Shown: in pieces, positions 34,111 to 49,512 of the stretch
How the letters are laid out: each line of letters starts with the position of its first letter
Numbering within the stretch: the first letter of the stretch is position 1
NCBI RefSeq assembly: GCF_023973825.1
Contig: NC_090123.1
Location: forward strand, 727,501-791,500
Source of the DNA: Plasmodium brasilianum
Taxonomy: Eukaryota > Apicomplexa > Aconoidasida > Haemosporida > Plasmodiidae
Direction: 5' to 3'
Length of the DNA: 64,000 bases
Position numbers and translations under genes: made by a program
The notes under the pieces: model-generated
Databases searched by the model: none
Told to the model about the DNA's origin: nothing
Seen by the model: the letters and a program-made list of their open reading frames with translations, nothing else

Positions 34111-36640
34111 AAAGCACGTGGAATTATTATAGGTACAACATAATTACGAAATATAAAATCAGCCGTGGGTCACAAAAATAAACATTCAAAATGCTAACGT
34201 ATTTACGTATGTAACGTAAGATGAAATACAATCTCTACATATTTCATTTATCCTTTTCAATCTGCACTTGTCAAGCCAAGCCTTGTTCTTTTTTTTTTCC
34301 TTTTTCGTCAAATTTAGCTTAAACTTTGTCGAAGTTTTATTTTTTTTTTTTTTTATATTTGTTTTTGACTAGCAAAAATTTGTCAACGTTTTTAATTTAT
34401 CATTATACCATGAGAAAAAAAAAAAAAAGTTCTATGATTATATATATATATGTAATTAGCACGTATACGTATATTCACTGTTACATGAACTTTTTACGAG
34501 AAAAAGTTATAACTCCGTGTTTGCCTTTTTGCAATACCCTTGTAATATATATTACGCTACTATAGTTTTGCTACTGCATTTTTTTATTTGTTAACTTATT
34601 ACTGCTTCTTAAACAATAAATTGATAGCTTTATTTATTTATAATTTTTTTTTTTTTTATATATATACTACTGCGAGTGCTTGCTTTTTTTGGAATAATTT
34701 TACCTCGTAGTGGTATTGTAAGTGTATGTATATGTATACCAGTACGTATTCGTAAATGTAAAAATTATATAAACATAAATGTATTCATGTGCACATGTAT
34801 GTATGCATGTATATACGCGACGCTTCCTCTTCTTTTTTTGAGTTACATATTGTGTAATAGTATACCACCCATTTTTTTGCCATTTTTTTATTCTTGAAAA
34901 TTAACTGTAGATGTATAACTTTAGATTAAAATTTTACATCTTAAAAATGATGCATTGAAATATATACATATATACATATATACATATATGCATATATATA
35001 TATATATATACGTATGCCCATTTTTGTAAATAACAAATAAAAAGAACTATAATAATAGTGATAGTTAGAACAATAATAATATTACTAGAAATCATAAAAT
35101 TAATATGTTCATATTTTCAAACACTCTTAAAGCAAAAGCACTGAATAAAATGTGCTACAAAGAAAGTGTTTATAAACTAAGGGGCGCAGAAAAAAAAAAA
35201 AAAAGAATCATATTAAACTTTACAAGTGTACAGAAATATGAGTACGTGAATATATTATGTACATATGTCAGTTGATGTATATCCAAATTTGCACGAGGAA
35301 ATTGCAAAAATTAGAGAAAATATATACAGTAAAATGTAAAAAGAAATGTTAAGAATATTTATTAATATCACTTTAAACTTTAAAATTTAAAACATAAAAC
35401 TTAAAATTTAAAACATAAAACTTAAAATTTAAAACATAAAACATAAAACTTAAAACATAAAATTCCCTTTTTTAATTTTTATTACGTTACATTTTTATTT
35501 TTTCTCTACGCGCTCCTAATGAAAAAAATGGCATAACAGTTTTATAGCAATGGGCACTGCTGCACAGGGGGGTATATATTATATATATATGTAATATACA
35601 CATTCACATATATACATTTGTGTGTATGGATGTATGTACTCATGCATATACGTACTTGTGCAAACAAAAAAGCACTCATTGGGGCAATTTTTTTAAGGAT
35701 AAGACGCCTCAATAAGGGGTATATACCAAGTGTGCACATAAGCCTAAAATGAATGCATTTCTGTTTCATATGCGAAATATGAAGAAGGCATGTTCAGTTG
35801 CACTTTCGAAAAATGGGGGAATTAGAACATTTGTTTAATAATTAATTTTTTTTTATGTAAAAGGAATAAATGCGTTGGGAAAATTATGTACTGAACATCT
35901 TTTTACTTTTCGAAAAGAAGAACATGAACATTTTTCGTTCTTTTTTACAACGCTTAGCTTTGCATCCCCATGAAAGAGAAAAAAATAAAATAAATGAATA
36001 AATAAAAGAACAAATAAATAAATGAATAAACGAACGGATAAACAAACGAATAAACGAACGAATAAACAAACGAATAAATGAACGAATAAACGAACGAATA
36101 AACAAATAAATATATAACGAGATCAACTTGTAGAACAACTGATACAAGAACGGATAATACAGTCCATTCAGAATAAAAGTTTTTGTTTTCATTTTAATTT
36201 ATATCACATTTAATTTTAATGTTCTTTTTTTTTAGTTCCCCAAAAAAGAAAAAATACGTACTCATAGTAATATACTTTTTTTTTTTCTTTTTTTTTTTTT
36301 TTTTATTATTTTAGTATGACCCTTATACTGTTATAGGTATTACCACTTTGTTCTTTTTTTCGTCATCGCATTTACAATGACCAAATATATAATACTCTTT
36401 TGAATATACAAAAATGTAAATTCAATGCAAATAGGTTTGCATATACATTTTTGGACATTTCACAAGTTTACACATTATAAAATACTTTAGATACCTTACA
36501 CATTTTACATATATGTGCATTTCATGTTTTACTATGGAGTGTAATAATTTTTGTGTACCAGGAATTTTTTTTTTTTTTTTTTAAATATGTCAACTTCGAA
36601 GTCAAACCCTTTGTCTGAACTAACGAGCTTGAAAAAATAA

Positions 36641-36722
36641 TTTTTTCCTTTTTCTATTTTTCTTTTTCTATTTTCCTTTTTCTATTTTCCTTTTTCTATT
36701 TTCCTTTTTCTGTTTTCCTTTT
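36641..36722. repeat. 14-bp T-rich tandem repeat
   Basis: About five units of TTTTCCTTTTTCTA, about 550 bp upstream of the capping protein start. Confidence 0.8.
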
Positions 36723-37274
36723 TCATTCTTCTTTTCTTGAATTGGTCAAAGGGTTAAAATGCTACAACAAGCTAATAGCTATTAACCACTGTACATAAAG
36801 AAATTTCCATAGGGGATTCCCAAAAATTGTAAATTATAAATTGAACATTTGAAGTAAATGTTCAAAAAAAAAAAAAAAAAAAATACATACGCACACATAC
36901 ACAAATATTTATATATATATTTACATGCATACTGTGTAACGCTACGAAAGTTAAGCAAAAATATGTGTTACAGTTTGAAAAAAATGTAAAATATACTCAA
37001 ATTGGAAATATTGGGGTTTCATTTTTGACAAGGATTTTACAAAAAAAAAAATAATAACATAGAATAAAATAAAAATAAAAAAAAAAAAAAATACTAAAAC
37101 ACAGTAGAGTAAAATATAATAAAAAAATATACTTCCTAACAGGTCTGCTATTACCTAGACAAGAACAATTTTTTGGTACATCATTTTAGCCTCATTTTGT
37201 CACTATAAATAGGCGTCATTTTTACCATAATTGGTATATATTATCACGTTTTATAAAAAAAAAAAAAAGAAAAA

Positions 37275-38273
37275 ATGGAAAGAGTAAAAATGGAAAGAGT
37301 AAAAATGGAAGGGGCAAAAATGGAAGGGGCAAAAATGGAAGGGGCAAAAATGGAAGGGGCAAAAATGGAAGAGGCAAAAATCGAGGCGGCTTTAAATATA
37401 TGCAACGCTTTACCATCCCATTTATTTGAAGAAACCATAAGAATATTATCAAGAATTGATCAAAATTTAACTAACAATATTTTAATAAATAAGGAAGGAC
37501 CAATAAAAATAAAATTTGATAGTAAAGAAAAAAAGTATTATTTAGGTAATATGTTTAATAAGGAAAAAGATTCATACAGATCTCCATATACAAATATATA
37601 TTATCCTGACCATTTCCCAAATGGTTATGTACCCTCTGAACAGTTAAGGAGTTTAGAAATAGCATATAATGAAGTATTTGATAGATATAGAAAAGCATAT
37701 TATATAAATGGGTTATCTTCTGTATATTTGTGGCCAAACCCCATAGAAGATGGATTTGTCGCTTGCTTTTTAATTAAAAAAAAAGAAAAATATGATGAAA
37801 TAACATGTATGACTTGGGAAGCTACACATTTAATACAAGTAAATATAACACATTTAGTTATACATTACCAAATTTCTACTACTCTTAATTTTTCTGTAAC
37901 TAGACAGAATGATATTATTTTATCTGCTTCTATTAATAAAGCTTTAGAAAACCCCAAAAAAATTTCAAACATTAATTTAATAAAAGATAAGTTCTACCAT
38001 ATGGAAAATATGGGCAAAATGATAGAAGGTATTGAAAACTCTCTACGAAAAAGCATTGAATATATATACCTATCGAAAATTAATGATATTTTAAACTCTC
38101 TAAGACTTAATGATTTAATTTATCACACACAATATAATGATCACAAAATTAGAAATTTTAACTCCATTTCGAGTAATATCTCCCTTTCGAAGGACACTGT
38201 ACAGGACGAATTAAAATTAAAATTGAAAAGTAAAAATTTGAGCACTCCAACGGAATACTCTGTTAACACCTGA
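37275..38273 (+). CDS. F-actin-capping protein subunit beta
   Basis: Beta subunit of the CapZ-type heterodimer, which caps actin barbed ends in the cytoplasm and controls filament length. 332 residues, single exon. The family features are clear. They are IEAALNICNALPSHLFEETI at the start of the core, DSYRSPYTNIYYP (human DGDSYRSPWSNKYDP), PSEQLRSLEIAYNEVFDRYR, GLSSVYLWPN and GFVACFLIKK. The C-terminal part has NMGKMIEGIENSLRKSIEYI and ILNSLRLNDLI. The first 35 residues are an unusual repeat of five residues (MERVK, then MEGAK) encoded by a 15-bp unit, each with its own in-frame ATG, so the true start could be any of seven. It lies divergent to eIF3B. Confidence 0.95.
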   Translation: MERVKMERVKMEGAKMEGAKMEGAKMEGAKMEEAKIEAALNICNALPSHLFEETIRILSRIDQNLTNNILINKEGPIKIKFDSKEKKYYLGNMFNKEKDSYRSPYTNIYYPDHFPNGYVPSEQLRSLEIAYNEVFDRYRKAYYINGLSSVYLWPNPIEDGFVACFLIKKKEKYDEITCMTWEATHLIQVNITHLVIHYQISTTLNFSVTRQNDIILSASINKALENPKKISNINLIKDKFYHMENMGKMIEGIENSLRKSIEYIYLSKINDILNSLRLNDLIYHTQYNDHKIRNFNSISSNISLSKDTVQDELKLKLKSKNLSTPTEYSVNT

Positions 38274-38390
38274 GGATGAGGGCGCCTTTCTGCGAAGCGT
38301 GCTTAGTCATAATCGTTATATTCGCATTTTTACTGTATATTATAATATCTCACTATGTAATTTTTTAATTTATTTTTTCATTTCTTCATT

Positions 38391-38630
38391 CTTTCATTCT
38401 TTCGTATTTTCATTTTTTCCCTCGTTGATTCTTTCATTCTTTCGTATTTTCAGTTTTTCCCTCGTTGATTCTTTCATTCTTTCGTATTTTCAGTTTTTCC
38501 CTCGTTGATTCTTTCATTCTTTCGTATTTTCAGTTTTTCCCTCGTTGATTCTTTCATTCTTTCGTATTTTCAGTTTTTCCTTCGTTCATTTTTTCATTCT
38601 TTCATATATTCATTTTTTCGCTCGTTCATT
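38391..38630. repeat. 40-bp tandem repeat
   Basis: About five units of a 40-bp motif (core TTCTTTCATTCTTTCGTATT), just downstream of the capping protein gene and likely in its 3' flank. Confidence 0.9.
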
Positions 38631-38750
38631 CCTTCTTTTTTTTATTTTTCTTTTTTTTTTATTTTACCCTTTTTCATGCTTTCGCGTGAAACTTGGCAAA
38701 TTTTGTCGCTAACGCCATACGTATGTTGGAAGAGAAGAACGCGTAGGTAC

Positions 38751-38940
38751 ATTTGTGTTTACATTTGTGTTTGCATTTGTATTTGCATTTGTGTTTACAT
38801 TTGTGTTTACATTTGTGTTTACATTTGTGTTTACATTTGTGTTTACATTTTTGTTTACATTTTTGTTTACATTTGTGTGTACCTTTGTATGTACCTTTGT
38901 TTGTACCTTTGTTTGTACCTTTGTGTGTACACATGTGTGT
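38751..38940. repeat. 12-bp repeat (GTGTTTACATTT)
   Basis: About sixteen 12-bp units decaying into variants at the 3' side. The period is a multiple of three, so frames stay open on both strands; these are not genes. Confidence 0.9.
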
Positions 38941-39738
38941 ATTTTTATTTACACGTGCGTGTATGTTTATATATGTGTGCGTGCATCCATGTGTAGGTAC
39001 TCCTGTGCGAGTGTCGTTTTTTCCTGTTCATGACTTTTTACAAGTTCAAAAAATCCCTAATAAACGTTGTTCACGAAATAATAATTATTACAAAAGAAAA
39101 ATAATATTTCCGTAATACTACTTGACAAATGCTTACTGTTGCAAAAATTATTTAGGTAAAAAAAAAAAAAATATATATTATATTCTTGTGCCCTTAAATA
39201 GGTATGTATTTAATAAGCATAAGGATTTATTGTTTTTTATTTTGCGAAAGATGCTAATTCGAACTTTCGTAAACGAAATATAATTTGTTTGTACAAATGT
39301 ATGTATGTATGTATGTATATATATATATATATATAGACCCATATATATCATCTTCTACAGTTTTGCTATTTTATGATTATGCACATTTATTAACGGATAA
39401 TCTACAATAGTCCTTTTCAAAAAGAGGAATATTTCAAAACAAAATTCAACAATTAACTCAGAAAAAAAAAAAAAAAAAATCAGCTAGCTGTTCATTTTTT
39501 TTTTTTTTTCTTTTTTTTATTTGCTGTAACCTGTACACTTCAAAAAAAAAAAAAAAAAAATTTTTTTAATTCTGTCCAATTCTGTATGTCATTATAACAT
39601 AAGACTCAATAGAATATTTTAAAAAGTGTTTATAATAGTTTGAGAAAAGTTTGGAACCTGTTTAAAATAAAGAGATAAAGACCTGCTGGTGCATGGAAGA
39701 AACGGCAACTTCGAAAGGACGAAGCTGCGTATTTACAT

Positions 39739-39945
39739 TTACATATATATATATATATATGTGTATATATATGTGTATATATTTGTGTATATATTTGTGT
39801 ATATATATGTGTATATATATGTGTATACACATGTGTATGTATATATGCATGTATATATATATATGTATATATGCATGTATATATATATGTATATATGTAT
39901 ATGTATATATGAATGTATATATATATGTATATATGTATGTACGTA
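39739..39945. repeat. TATATGTGTATA-type complex microsatellite
   Basis: Dense alternation of TATATA with TGTGTATA, TTTGTGTA and TATGCATG units. The open frames on both strands (Ile-Tyr repeats) are artefacts. Confidence 0.85.
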
Positions 39946-41024
39946 TGTGTATGAATACCGCACGCATGCGCTTTATTTTCCGTTAACCTAAAACCTGAGT
40001 AACTGCAACGAGTAACTTTTTTAGCATGTGTTCATTTATGTAATATAAGAATGTTTCAATCGTCTTATTTCTTGTGAACTGTAACCCTTTTTTTTTTTTT
40101 TAACAACACAAAAGAATAGCGAAATAAACGAATTTCTGTTATACATTAGAGAGATTAGAGAACATTGAAGCACAAAATAAAATAAAATAAAAAACGAAGC
40201 AAAATAAGGCATATTAAAGTATAATAAAGCATATTAAAGAATAAAAAAGCAAAATTAAAATAAAATAATGTGAAAAAAATTATGATATGTCGTAAAACAA
40301 TGTGAACGCAAAAAATGAAATGAAAAAAAGGAGAGGTTAAAAAGCTGATTCTTTTTTGCCTTTTTTTCTTTTTTTTTTTTTGCCCCTTCTTTTACTTTTC
40401 ACATGTAACAAAGATATAGAAATGTCGATTCAATGTATTATATAGTAGACTCAAGAACTACAGACAACTGTTCTGATGTATGCTCGTCCCCCTTCTCTCT
40501 CTCCTATTGTCCCTCATGCATTATATATACACGATTTTAATTAAACGAACTTTGTTTTATTAGCATATTTGTTAAGTTCTCTTAAATGTTCATGGATTTT
40601 GTTTAAACAAGTGAACACTTCAAAACATAAAGGTATTTTTCAAATTTTTTTTTTTTTTTTTTTTCAAGTCCATACTACGTGATGTGCATCAGTGGACATG
40701 TAAGGGTGCAAAAAAGAAAATAGATACAGAGGTATAGATAGATATATAGAGAGATACAAATACAGATATAGACATGGATATAAACATAGATATATACATA
40801 GATATATACATAGATATATACATAGATATATAGAGAGGTTCATATAAATGGGGAAAAATAGTGGGAAAGGGTAACCACTTTCGCTTGTTGAACAGGTACT
40901 AATCTCCTTTTAGTTTTTCTTTTTTTCTTTTTTTAAATGTTTGCAACAGAAAATAAATAAAAATATAGCAAATCTCCACTCAAGGAAAAAACAAAAACAA
41001 CATTGATGATTCCCTTTCAGAAGA

Positions 41025-43361
41025 ATGGAAAAAATAAAGGATTTAATTAAAATAGTTGGTGATGAGAATAAAAGGTATATCTACGATTTGATTGAGACAG
41101 ACCAAATGGAGTTATTAAACCATGAAGGACTAAATGAGATCACTATCTTCGACATTATCAAACAAATAAAAGAATTTGAAGTTGTTTATCCAGATGGGCT
41201 AGTTAAGTATGTGGAAAGAGCCAAAACCCTTTTAAAAAAATCAGAAAGAGCAACTAATAAATATGCAAATTGTATGATAGAACAACCAGATAATTTAACA
41301 AAAATAAAGTTTCATTGGAAAAATTCCTGTCCTCAATTTAATGAATGTAGTGATACAGACAACAAATTATACATGCACAGTTTATATGTAGAAACGAATA
41401 AAAATGGAGTTAATACTTCTTCATCCATATCAAATAACACTAATGAAGATAGTTTCGATGAGGGGACAGTATTAGCGTGTAATTCATTTTCTTTGACTGA
41501 GGATGGAAGCACGCCGGTAACTAATACCTCGACTGATGAAATTGTCCAAACGGATCAGTACAGTAAAAATGGTGTTATCTTACCTAGTGAGATGAGAAGT
41601 ATGAATAAGGAGGAGGAAGATGAAAGGGTTGCTGCAATATCTGCCGTTTCTTCCGCTTCATATGCTTCACCCTCTTCTGGAGTGCTCCCTCCAAACATTT
41701 CAGTTATTGAAGAATATATATATTATGAAAATATAGGACTACAGGAAATAGACCGAGTGTGCTTCATTTTGTTAGCGGGAGGTTTAGGCGAAAGACTAAA
41801 CCACAAGGATATAAAATTAAAGTTGATAACTGATGTAGTATCTGAAAAAACTTATATTGAATACTATTGTAATTATTTGAAAGCATTTCAAGATTTTATT
41901 AAAAAAAATAAAAATAAAGAAATAGATATACCATTTATTATCATGCTATCTGATGATACATATGAGAAGACTATTGATTTTTTTCAATGTAACAAATATT
42001 TTTTTTTAAAAAAAAGTCAAATTTATTTTTTAAAACAAAAAAAAGTATTCTGTTTTAAAGATAACGAAGCACATTTAGATTTCATTTATAAAAATAATAC
42101 ATTTTATTTTTCTAAAAAACCACATGGCCACGGGGATATTCACTCTTTGATTAGTAAGCATATTGAAATCGATGATTTAGTTAGAAAGGGGTATAAATAT
42201 TTATACTTTTTTCAAGATACGAATGCTTTAGCTATTAAAGTTTTATTTGTTTGTTTAGGGGTTACAATAAAGAAAGAGTTACACATGAACTTTTTAGCTA
42301 TTTCAAGAAAACCTGGGGAAGAAATTGGAGCTATATGTAAATGCACAAATACAGATACATGTATGAATGTGGTCAACATAGAATACAATCTCTTAGGATT
42401 AATCATAGAGCAAACAAACAATAAGGAACTGGTTGACACAGAAGGTTATTCTTTATACCCAGGTAATACTGGTGCCATCTTATTTGAAATAACAAAATAT
42501 AATGAAATATTAAAAAAAACGAACGGGATAGTACCCGAATATATGAACCCGAAATATACAGACAATACGCGCCAGTACTTTATGCACCCCACGAGGGTCG
42601 AAAGTATGATGCAAGATTTTGCCTATTTATATTTCTCGCACGAAAAGGGAACGGAATGGAATGCAGAAGGACCAGAGAGCAAGGGGAAAAAAAAAAAAAT
42701 AATAAATAAAAATAAAAGCAGTCCTGACAGACAAAATGGCGACAGCAACGGTAACTGCTGCTGTAATGCTAACTACAGATATAGCAGAGTTGGTGTTACC
42801 CAGTTGGACAGGGCTTTGTGCTTTTCTGCAGTGAAAAATAATTCCTTCAATGCGCAAAGAAAAACTCAAAATAATAACGTACATCCTGAATGCATATATA
42901 GCGCAGAAGCAGATCTATATTATAGCAACTGTGCATTCATAGAATTGGCTTGTACGTACAACAGGAAAAACTTTAATATGGGTAAAATGGATAACAAAAC
43001 ATTTAATGGGGTACGATATTGTATGCCTCCTAAAGTTTTAATAGAGCCACAATTTGCCTTCACCTTAACTCATTTAATAAACAAAATAAAAGGAAATATA
43101 ATGATAAGCAATAATTCTACCCTTTGGATTAAGTCAGATACTATTATTACGAATCTTTATTTAGATGGAACCTTGGTTATTGAGCGTTTGAATGCGGAAG
43201 ATTCTACTACTACTCCTTTTATACTAGATCAAAGTTTGTACATAAAAAATAGAGGATATGAACTTGTCCCTCTTCATCACAAGTCAAATGATCATCCAGA
43301 CAACTTAAAAATGAGGGGGTACAAATTGGTAAAAAGGGAAGCACTCATAATAAGCGGCTAA
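41025..43361 (+). CDS. UDP-sugar pyrophosphorylase family enzyme (USP-type; UDP-GlcNAc pyrophosphorylase candidate)
   Basis: Makes a UDP-sugar from UTP and a sugar-1-phosphate; in this parasite it could supply UDP-GlcNAc or UDP-Glc for GPI anchors and glycosylation. Single exon, 778 residues. The nucleotide-binding loop is LLAGGLGERL near residue 248, followed by PFIIMLSDDTYEKT, KPHGHGDIHSL (about 365), YFFQDTNALAIK (about 394), VNIEYNLLG, YPGNTGAILFEI (about 479), NPKYTDNTRQ and HPTRVESMMQDF (about 508-532). The run from KPHGHGD to MMQD follows plant and Leishmania USP enzymes much more closely than animal UAP. Asn/Ser/Thr-rich inserts lie at residues 120-230 and 545-590. The C-terminal part (from about 660) has the hexapeptide-like pattern LWIKSDTIITNLYLDGTLVI. 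I recall Plasmodium orthologues being called UDP-N-acetylglucosamine pyrophosphorylase. Convergent with SPT16. Confidence 0.92.
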   Translation: MEKIKDLIKIVGDENKRYIYDLIETDQMELLNHEGLNEITIFDIIKQIKEFEVVYPDGLVKYVERAKTLLKKSERATNKYANCMIEQPDNLTKIKFHWKNSCPQFNECSDTDNKLYMHSLYVETNKNGVNTSSSISNNTNEDSFDEGTVLACNSFSLTEDGSTPVTNTSTDEIVQTDQYSKNGVILPSEMRSMNKEEEDERVAAISAVSSASYASPSSGVLPPNISVIEEYIYYENIGLQEIDRVCFILLAGGLGERLNHKDIKLKLITDVVSEKTYIEYYCNYLKAFQDFIKKNKNKEIDIPFIIMLSDDTYEKTIDFFQCNKYFFLKKSQIYFLKQKKVFCFKDNEAHLDFIYKNNTFYFSKKPHGHGDIHSLISKHIEIDDLVRKGYKYLYFFQDTNALAIKVLFVCLGVTIKKELHMNFLAISRKPGEEIGAICKCTNTDTCMNVVNIEYNLLGLIIEQTNNKELVDTEGYSLYPGNTGAILFEITKYNEILKKTNGIVPEYMNPKYTDNTRQYFMHPTRVESMMQDFAYLYFSHEKGTEWNAEGPESKGKKKKIINKNKSSPDRQNGDSNGNCCCNANYRYSRVGVTQLDRALCFSAVKNNSFNAQRKTQNNNVHPECIYSAEADLYYSNCAFIELACTYNRKNFNMGKMDNKTFNGVRYCMPPKVLIEPQFAFTLTHLINKIKGNIMISNNSTLWIKSDTIITNLYLDGTLVIERLNAEDSTTTPFILDQSLYIKNRGYELVPLHHKSNDHPDNLKMRGYKLVKREALIISG

Positions 43362-43464
43362 GTGTGGTTGCTAGGTGCTACGCGGTGGTGTTTTATTTAT
43401 TCGCCTTTGGGCACAAATTTGGGGGGAAGTAGCAGCAGAAAATATGTTTTCTCCCCTTATTCAG

Positions 43465-43655
43465 TTCGACCATTTCGACTATTTCGATTATTTCGATTAT
43501 TTCCATTATTTCCATTATGTCGATTATTTCCATTATTTCGATTATTTCCATTATTTCGATTATTTCCATTATTTCGATTATTTCCATTATTTCGATTATT
43601 TCCATTATTTCGATTATTTCGATTATTTCCATTATTTCGATTATTTCGATTATTT
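43465..43655. repeat. 9/18-bp repeat (TTATTTCGA, TTATTTCCA)
   Basis: About twenty units of nine bases alternating TTATTTCGA and TTATTTCCA, just past the stop codon of the upstream gene and probably in its 3' UTR. Confidence 0.9.
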
Positions 43656-44699
43656 TCATTTTTTTTATTTACTCAATTGCTTCCAATTTTTCTAATTTTT
43701 CTATTTATTTTTTTTCACACCCCTCAATGAATTTATGCTTGCATTTGTTTTTTTATTATGTAGCGAAAAACTCTTCTATTTTGGTACATTTATAACAAGC
43801 TTATAGGTAGATATACACATGTATATGTATGTATGTATGTATGGGCGCATGTGTGTATGTGCGTATTTATTTACGTACGTACGTGTGTATATATATGTGT
43901 GAAACAAATGGGGGTATGTCCGAGGGCGCATAACACACATTGATATTTATTTGTTTTCACGGGGGTTGGCTAAATACATGCACAAGTATTTATTATTTAC
44001 ATGAACACGCACATATATGCAAATATACCGAGCTTGATCCTTTGCAGTGCCATTTAGCAGATCTACATAGCTTCCCTCTCCATTTTTCAAAAAACGCATA
44101 AGCGATTTTTTTTTTTTTGGTTTTAAAAAGGTTCCATTTGTTTGGTTATTCTAAGGTCATTCGTAAGGCCTTTCATTTTGCCTGCTCATTTTACTTACTC
44201 ATTTTGCCTGCTCATTTTGCTTACTCGTTTTACTTACTCATTTTGCTCTTTTATTTATTTCCGTTTAAAAATTCTTAGTTTACTGTAGATCATGCACAAC
44301 ATGAAATTTTAATGTTAATGAATAAATTAAAAAATGGTAAGCATAAAAACGTATGTAGAATGACGCAAAAGACGAGAAATGCCGATACCCCGTATTAAAA
44401 ATGATATAAAAATGTGTAGGACCAGGTAGACTTACATAAAATGATTTGTAAAAAATGTTCAGCACCTTCTGATATGTTTTAAACTATTATATTGATCAGA
44501 ATTAAATCCAAAAAAAAAAAAAAAAATTTTATTTTACCACTTAAAGTACCTCCTAAATGTAATTCTTCTCTTTATCTTCGTACTTATGCCTAGGACACAG
44601 GTATATATAAAATAAATGCGCACACACTTGTACGAGACTTTTTCATCATGTAATTTGGTTATTTAAAATAGGTCCACTACGGGGAGAAAATTAATATAA

Positions 44700-44925
44700 G
44701 GTGAAATTTAATGCGTAAAATTTAATGAGTAAAATTTAATGAGTAAAATTTAATAGGTAAAATTTAATGCGTAAAATTTAACGCGTAAAATATAATACAT
44801 GGTATATAATATGCAAAGTATAATACGCAAAATATAATATGCAAAATATAATATGCGAAATATTATACGTAAAATATAATATGCAAAATATAATATGCGA
44901 AATATTATACGTAAAATATAATGGG
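44700..44925. repeat. AT-rich short repeats (TAAAATTTAATGAG, TAATATGCAAAATA)
   Basis: Two related families: about seven units of TAAAATTTAATGAG-like sequence, then units of TAATATGCAAAATA and GCGAAATATTATACG. Confidence 0.8.
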
Positions 44926-45421
44926 TCCTTTCTCATAAGGTACAACATACACTATACGCGAGAGTCCGTTCGACAGTATTATGAATGCCATGTATTATGG
45001 CATTCTCGGGGATGAGAAAAAAAAAAAAAAATATGAACAGCCAAAAAATTCTATTAATAACATATAAATGACAGATTTGGGGGAAAAAATATATTATAGC
45101 CTCTGCGCGCATATGTATGTACGTATGTATATATGAGCACGTATGTATCTACACAGCGGGAACGACAATATGTGCGTGCTAAGAATTAAAAAAAAGAGAG
45201 GACACCACGAGCATACGATTAAACAATACCACAGTCATATGGATGGTGCGATAATACAAAGTAGTAATACGGAGCAGTACAACAACTGCAAAGGGGGCGG
45301 TGCATTGGTGATTATATAAAAACGGAGAAACTTAAGTAAAGACGTATAGAAGTCAGGGTGTGAGGAAGCAAAGTCAAAAGTTGGGAGTTAAAAGAAATGA
45401 GACTGCAAATATAATACTATA

Positions 45422-49179
<3,758 letters not shown>

Positions 49180-49475
49180 TTTGCTCTATAGGGTTTACAC
49201 TCTGATACACTACCACCTGTTAACACTTTTTTTTTTTTTTTTTTTTTTTTTATATGTAGTACTCCCCTACTTCCCTTAAACGATATTTCCACTTGAATAA
49301 TCAATTCAGAATAAAATGAATACCGAACCGTTCAACTTGGTACTACCAACCCCTGTTTGCTTCACTAATGTGTTGATCGCTCCTTTATGCTCCTTCTCAT
49401 ATAGTAGGTATAAACAGTTATATTCCTTATACCTCTGAATGTGCAAGCTCAGGTATACATATACATGTACACACA

Positions 49476-49512
<37 letters not shown>

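Larger units (their letters stand above)
33674..37274. other. Long divergent intergenic region between eIF3B and capping protein beta
   Basis: 3.6 kb with no supported gene, probably holding both promoters. It contains TATATG-type repeats (33725-33800), 29-bp repeats (33975-34110), TTAAAATTTAAAACATAAAA repeats (35380-35460), tetranucleotide AAACGAAT-type repeats (35990-36115) and 14-bp repeats (36641-36722). The short frames here are low-complexity. Confidence 0.55.
38274..41024. other. Intergenic between capping protein beta and sugar pyrophosphorylase
   Basis: 2.75 kb, same-strand spacer. It holds 40-bp repeats (38391-38630), 12-bp GTGTTTACATTT repeats (38751-38940), a TATATGTGTATA complex (39739-39945) and many A/T runs. 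A CTTTCAG just before the next ATG (41015-41020) may be the acceptor of a 5' UTR intron. No coding evidence. Confidence 0.6.
43362..45421. other. Intergenic between convergent sugar pyrophosphorylase and SPT16
   Basis: Shared 3' flanks. Repeats at 43465-43655 and 44700-44925, a TGCCTGCTCATTTTACTTAC-type repeat near 44176-44240 and several TA-rich tracts. The short frames in these arrays are artefacts. No RNA gene recognised. Confidence 0.6.

Noticed and set aside
38391..38940. Possible CRISPR-like repeat arrays
   Set aside because: Units are contiguous with no spacers, AT-rich and in a eukaryotic nuclear genome.
39630..39991. Several Ile/Tyr/His frames on both strands
   Set aside because: TATATG-type microsatellite; open everywhere.
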